From: Desulfoferrobacter suflitae
GTDB taxonomy: Bacteria; Desulfobacterota; Syntrophobacteria; Syntrophobacterales; Syntrophobacteraceae
Assembly: GCF_022603395.1 (NCBI RefSeq)
Contig: NZ_JAIBKA010000005.1
Coordinates: forward strand, 248,001-312,000
Reading direction: 5' to 3'
DNA: 64,000 nt
Under the pieces are notes generated by a model. The model saw only the letters and a program-made list of their open reading frames with translations, did not search any database and had not been told where the DNA came from. Below are positions 60,934 to 64,000 of this stretch, in pieces; positions within the stretch are counted from its first letter, which is position 1, and each line of letters begins with the position of its first letter. The position numbers and the translations under genes were made by a program.

Positions 60934-62736
60934 ATGAGACGCACCTTGAAAATCCTATGTTCCGTCGCCTGCCGATGGTTTGCTCTCCTGGCTCTATTGA
61001 TCGGCACTCCTTTCCATGAAATCGCAACCGCGCAAACCGGGATACAATATGACGTGGTGATCCAGGGAGTTTCCGAGAGCTCTCTGGTGAAAGATTTGCA
61101 GTCCGTATCCGACACCTACGGCCTGAAAGAAAAGTTCCCGCCAACAATGCAGCTCCTGCGGTATCGGGCCGAGAAGGATACGGAAAAATTTACCAAGGTC
61201 CTGAGAGCGCAGGGATACTATGGTGAAAAGACGAGGGTTGCAATAGACGACAAGAGTCAACCTGTCCAGGTCGTCTTTAAGGTGGAGCCGGGCCCCCGTT
61301 ACACTTTTAAGACGATCTCCACAAACGTAAAGGATAAGAGCAAGGATCTTGCCTTGCCGTCGCCGGCGGAGCTGGGTCTGATCTCCGGTGAACCGGCCAT
61401 GGCCAGGGCCGTTATCGACGCTCAGGGGACACTCCTTGGCAGAATCAAGGATCAGGGGTATCCCTTTCCCAAGATCCAGGAACAGCGCGTGGTGGTCGAC
61501 CACAGGACCCGCCATGTCGATGTAACCTTTGACGTCGATCCCGGCCCGCCGGCACGCTTTGGCGCGACGCAGTTTTCCGGGCTTCAGTCGGTAAACGAAG
61601 AAGTTCTCTCCAGGAAGCTGCCCTGGAACAAAGGGGACAAATTCAATGCGTCTCTGCTGCCAAAGCTGCGCAACAACCTGACCGACACCAAGCTCTTTTC
61701 CATCGTGCGCATCGATTATGCCGAAGAGCTTGATAAGGACGGCTTGCTGCCCATCGCCGTCGAAGTGACCGAGAGAAAACATCGTTCAGTACGCGCGGGC
61801 GCAGCCTGGAGCAGCGATGAAGGCTTCGGGGGCAAGGTGACCTGGGAGCATCGAAACCTGTTTCACAATGGCGAACGCCTTTACCTGGGGATCGTGGCAT
61901 CGCAAATCAATCAGGCCTTGGAGGGCATCTTTGAAAGGCCCTATTTCTTCAGGGACGATCAGTCACTGGCGGTCAATTTTGCCATCTCCAATGAGACCAC
62001 CGATGCCTATGACAGCCAAAACATCGGCAGCGCGCTGCTCATCAACCGGAAAATCAGGGAGAAGATGGAACTGGGCGCGGGACTGGGCTTCCGCGCATCC
62101 AAGGTCAAACAACAGGGGGAAACCGAGGAGTTCACCCTCTTCTACCTTCCCGCCCACTTTGCCTGGGATACGAGTGACAGCCTGCTCGACCCGACCCGCG
62201 GCGGGAAATTGAATGTTCGACTGGCCCCCTATTTCGATGCCACCGGCTCAGGTTCCAGCTTTACCAAAGGATTCCTGGTCTACAGCCATTATTTCCAGTT
62301 GTTTGACAGCCCTTTCGTGCTGTTTGCCGGGCGCGCCGCCATAGGCTCCATTGTCGGAGCCGGTCGCTCCGGTATTCCGGCCGATCTGCGCTTTTATGCG
62401 GGAGGCGGCGGGTCCATACGCGGCTACGCCTATCAAAAGGTCGGCCCTCTGGATGGAGACACGCCCCTCGGCGGCAGATCCCTTTTGGAGCTGAGTGCCG
62501 AGTTGCGCTTCAAGATCACTGAAACCATGGGCTTTGTCACCTTTCTGGATGGCGGAACCGCTTTCGACGCAACCTATCCCAACTTTGACGAAACGATCCG
62601 CTGGGGGGCCGGACCCGGTTTTCGCTACTATACGCCCATCGGCCCTTTGCGCCTCGACGTGGGCTTTCCTCTCAATAAACGGCCCGGCATCGATTCCAAT
62701 TATCAAATCTATGTCAGCATCGGGCAGGCCTTCTGA
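60934..62736 (+). CDS. tamA: TamA-type outer-membrane assembly protein (BamA/Omp85 family)
   Basis: 600 residues from the ATG at 60934 (a GTG at 60898 is possible). Signal peptide to about residue 34; three POTRA repeats to about 265 (VVIQGVSESSLVKDLQSVS, VVFKVEPGPRYTFKTIS, VDVTFDVDPGPPARFGATQFSGLQSVNEEVL); then a 16-strand barrel with the Omp85 lid-lock motif GGGSIRGYAYQKVGP and a C-terminal aromatic strand ending in F. Together with TamB, encoded 44 bases downstream, it spans the envelope and inserts outer-membrane proteins or moves phospholipids. Confidence 0.92.
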   Translation: MRRTLKILCSVACRWFALLALLIGTPFHEIATAQTGIQYDVVIQGVSESSLVKDLQSVSDTYGLKEKFPPTMQLLRYRAEKDTEKFTKVLRAQGYYGEKTRVAIDDKSQPVQVVFKVEPGPRYTFKTISTNVKDKSKDLALPSPAELGLISGEPAMARAVIDAQGTLLGRIKDQGYPFPKIQEQRVVVDHRTRHVDVTFDVDPGPPARFGATQFSGLQSVNEEVLSRKLPWNKGDKFNASLLPKLRNNLTDTKLFSIVRIDYAEELDKDGLLPIAVEVTERKHRSVRAGAAWSSDEGFGGKVTWEHRNLFHNGERLYLGIVASQINQALEGIFERPYFFRDDQSLAVNFAISNETTDAYDSQNIGSALLINRKIREKMELGAGLGFRASKVKQQGETEEFTLFYLPAHFAWDTSDSLLDPTRGGKLNVRLAPYFDATGSGSSFTKGFLVYSHYFQLFDSPFVLFAGRAAIGSIVGAGRSGIPADLRFYAGGGGSIRGYAYQKVGPLDGDTPLGGRSLLELSAELRFKITETMGFVTFLDGGTAFDATYPNFDETIRWGAGPGFRYYTPIGPLRLDVGFPLNKRPGIDSNYQIYVSIGQAF

Positions 62737-62780
62737 ACCGATGAGAATCAAGCGCTCTATGCAGCAGAGGAGCACAGCGG

Positions 62781-64000
62781 ATGGAACAAGAGGAAAAACC
62801 GGCAAAGAGGAGAGTGCTGAGGTGGCTGGTCATCAGCTGCTCTTCCATGATCCTGTTATTGTTGATGGTATTTGGCCTGATTCAGACTTCTGCAGTCAAG
62901 GAACAGATCAGCTCACGGCTTTCCAAGCTGTTGAGTTCAAGTCCCGACCAACAGATCTATATCGGCGAACTGCAGGGATTCATCCCCTTTACCATCAGGA
63001 TAGATCAAATCACCCTCGGCGACCGCAAGGGAACCTGGCTGACGCTCGACAAGCTGTTATTCCGCTGGTCGCCTCTCGCTCTGCTGCATGGGGCGATCCA
63101 TGTGGATGCCATCAGTGCGGCTAAATTGGCCGTCCAGAGAGCGCCCCACGCACCCCCGGGGGAGGAGGAAGAAAAACCGCAAGCATCAGAGCCTTTCAAG
63201 CTGCCCGAAGCACTTCCCAACGTCATGGTTGAGCAACTCACTGTCGCAGAGCTCTCGCTCGGACGGGAACTGCTGGGTCATGCCGGGTCCTTCCATCTGC
63301 GGGGAAGCGTAGATCCGTTGCCCGACGCAGCTGGAATAGAAGCCCTGGTGCATCTCACCCGGCTGGACGCAGGACCGGAAACTCGTGTGCAGCTCAGCGC
63401 GCAGTTGCGAACCAGCCCTTCCCGCCTGAGCGTCGATTTTACTTTTTATGAAGATCCCGCCGGCTGGGTTGCAAGCGTGGCAAACATCGAGGACTCGAAG
63501 CCCCTTGAACTGACTCTTCAGGGGGCGGGCCCCCTCAATGACTGGCAAGGCAAACTGAGCGGCGCGGCTGGACCCTACGGCGCCCTCCAGACCAGCATCG
63601 GTCTCAACGCCACCGATCCCATAACGCTCGCCCTGAAGGGCAAATATTCCATTGGGAGCCTGATCGATTCTCCGCAACTGAATCCTTTGCTCGGCTCGGG
63701 AATTGATTTTGATTTTCTCGGCCGCGCGCAACCCTCCGAGCGGGCGGAAATCACCCAGTTCACGATTCGCGTCGAAAAAACCCGGGCAAACCTGGCGGGA
63801 GAGTTCGACTTCAAGAAGCAGCACTTCAAGTCCCGGTTTGATCTGACCATGGACAACTTGAACGTTTTGGAAGCACTGGCGGGTACGCCTCTGGCAGGCA
63901 CGCTTGCTCTCGCAGGCTCCTTCGCAGGCCCGGTACATCAGCCGCACGGCGAGCTTTCCGCAGTGCTGCACGAGGTACAGGCTCAGGGTTACCGGCTCGA
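62781..64000 (+). CDS. tamB: TamB-type translocation/lipid-transport protein, N-terminal part (cut by window edge)
   Basis: The frame opens at the ATG at 62781 and stays open for more than 400 codons to the right edge. A short basic start is followed by one membrane anchor (VISCSSMILLLLMVFGLI, about 14-31). The next segments, VKEQISSRLSKLL, IYIGELQGFIPFTIRIDQITLGDRKGTWLTLDKLLFRWSPLALLHGAIHVDAISA, and the repeating beta-strand pattern after residue 150 are typical of the AsmA/TamB beta-groove proteins, usually above 1000 residues. Directly follows tamA, so one operon. Inner-membrane-anchored and periplasmic. Confidence 0.9.
   Translation, partial: MEQEEKPAKRRVLRWLVISCSSMILLLLMVFGLIQTSAVKEQISSRLSKLLSSSPDQQIYIGELQGFIPFTIRIDQITLGDRKGTWLTLDKLLFRWSPLALLHGAIHVDAISAAKLAVQRAPHAPPGEEEEKPQASEPFKLPEALPNVMVEQLTVAELSLGRELLGHAGSFHLRGSVDPLPDAAGIEALVHLTRLDAGPETRVQLSAQLRTSPSRLSVDFTFYEDPAGWVASVANIEDSKPLELTLQGAGPLNDWQGKLSGAAGPYGALQTSIGLNATDPITLALKGKYSIGSLIDSPQLNPLLGSGIDFDFLGRAQPSERAEITQFTIRVEKTRANLAGEFDFKKQHFKSRFDLTMDNLNVLEALAGTPLAGTLALAGSFAGPVHQPHGELSAVLHEVQAQGYRL

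Overview
The window looks like a chromosome segment of a strictly anaerobic, sulfate-reducing Desulfobacterota (deltaproteobacterial) organism. It carries a complete dissimilatory sulfate-activation and APS-reduction block (sat, aprBA, qmoAB), two-membrane envelope genes (tamAB, an OmpA-type protein, an MltD-type transglycosylase) and an acyl-CoA beta-oxidation cassette. A Syntrophobacter-like lineage is a guess; nothing here fixes the genus.

Layout. 1-9250: mostly housekeeping: the N-terminus of a sensor protein running off the left edge, a thioredoxin-reductase/AhpF-like fusion, cyclopropane fatty acid synthase, small redox and nucleotide enzymes, a pgeF-pyrK-pyrD operon and an FKBP. 9482-11852: a small junkyard bounded by tRNA-Arg(CCG) and tRNA-Gly(TCC), with a remnant ORF, an IS200/RAYT-type transposase surrounded by exact palindromes, and the C-terminal scrap of a cyclic glucan synthase. 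11993-20724: PLP dehydratase, pyrR, a catalytically dead site-2-protease homologue, a VWA-OmpA protein, endonuclease III, a PP-loop ATPase, a DUF39 homocysteine-biosynthesis protein and a thioesterase. 21305-25673: a six-gene operon of two divergent class III CoA-transferases and four small unrecognised proteins. 26022-30993: an MBL-TPR protein, two small unknowns, and an opposing operon of an amidoligase with two class II amidotransferases.

32894-38401: a tight seven-gene operon that is the most interesting locus. It encodes a two-lobed E1-like (ThiF) protein, an E2-like protein with an HP...IC...SP signature, a JAMM/JAB protease and a ClpX-like AAA+ unfoldase, plus three small unknown proteins that include candidates for the modifier. 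It reads as a bacterial ubiquitin-like conjugation and unfolding system. A SirB1-like TPR protein converges on it.

40575-51140 (minus strand): two YkgJ-type cysteine-cluster proteins and a zinc-ribbon protein, then the sulfate-reduction block sat, aprB, aprA, qmoA, qmoB. The expected membrane subunit QmoC is replaced by a soluble HdrCB fusion. sat has a near-ideal sigma-70 promoter with a Rex-like palindrome at the start site. 51665-56237: a K+ channel, then thiolase, enoyl-CoA hydratase and acyl-CoA dehydrogenase, which would feed acetyl-CoA and electrons to sulfate reduction. 56440-64000: rpsU, an EF-G, the MltD-type transglycosylase and the tamA-tamB pair, with tamB cut by the right edge.
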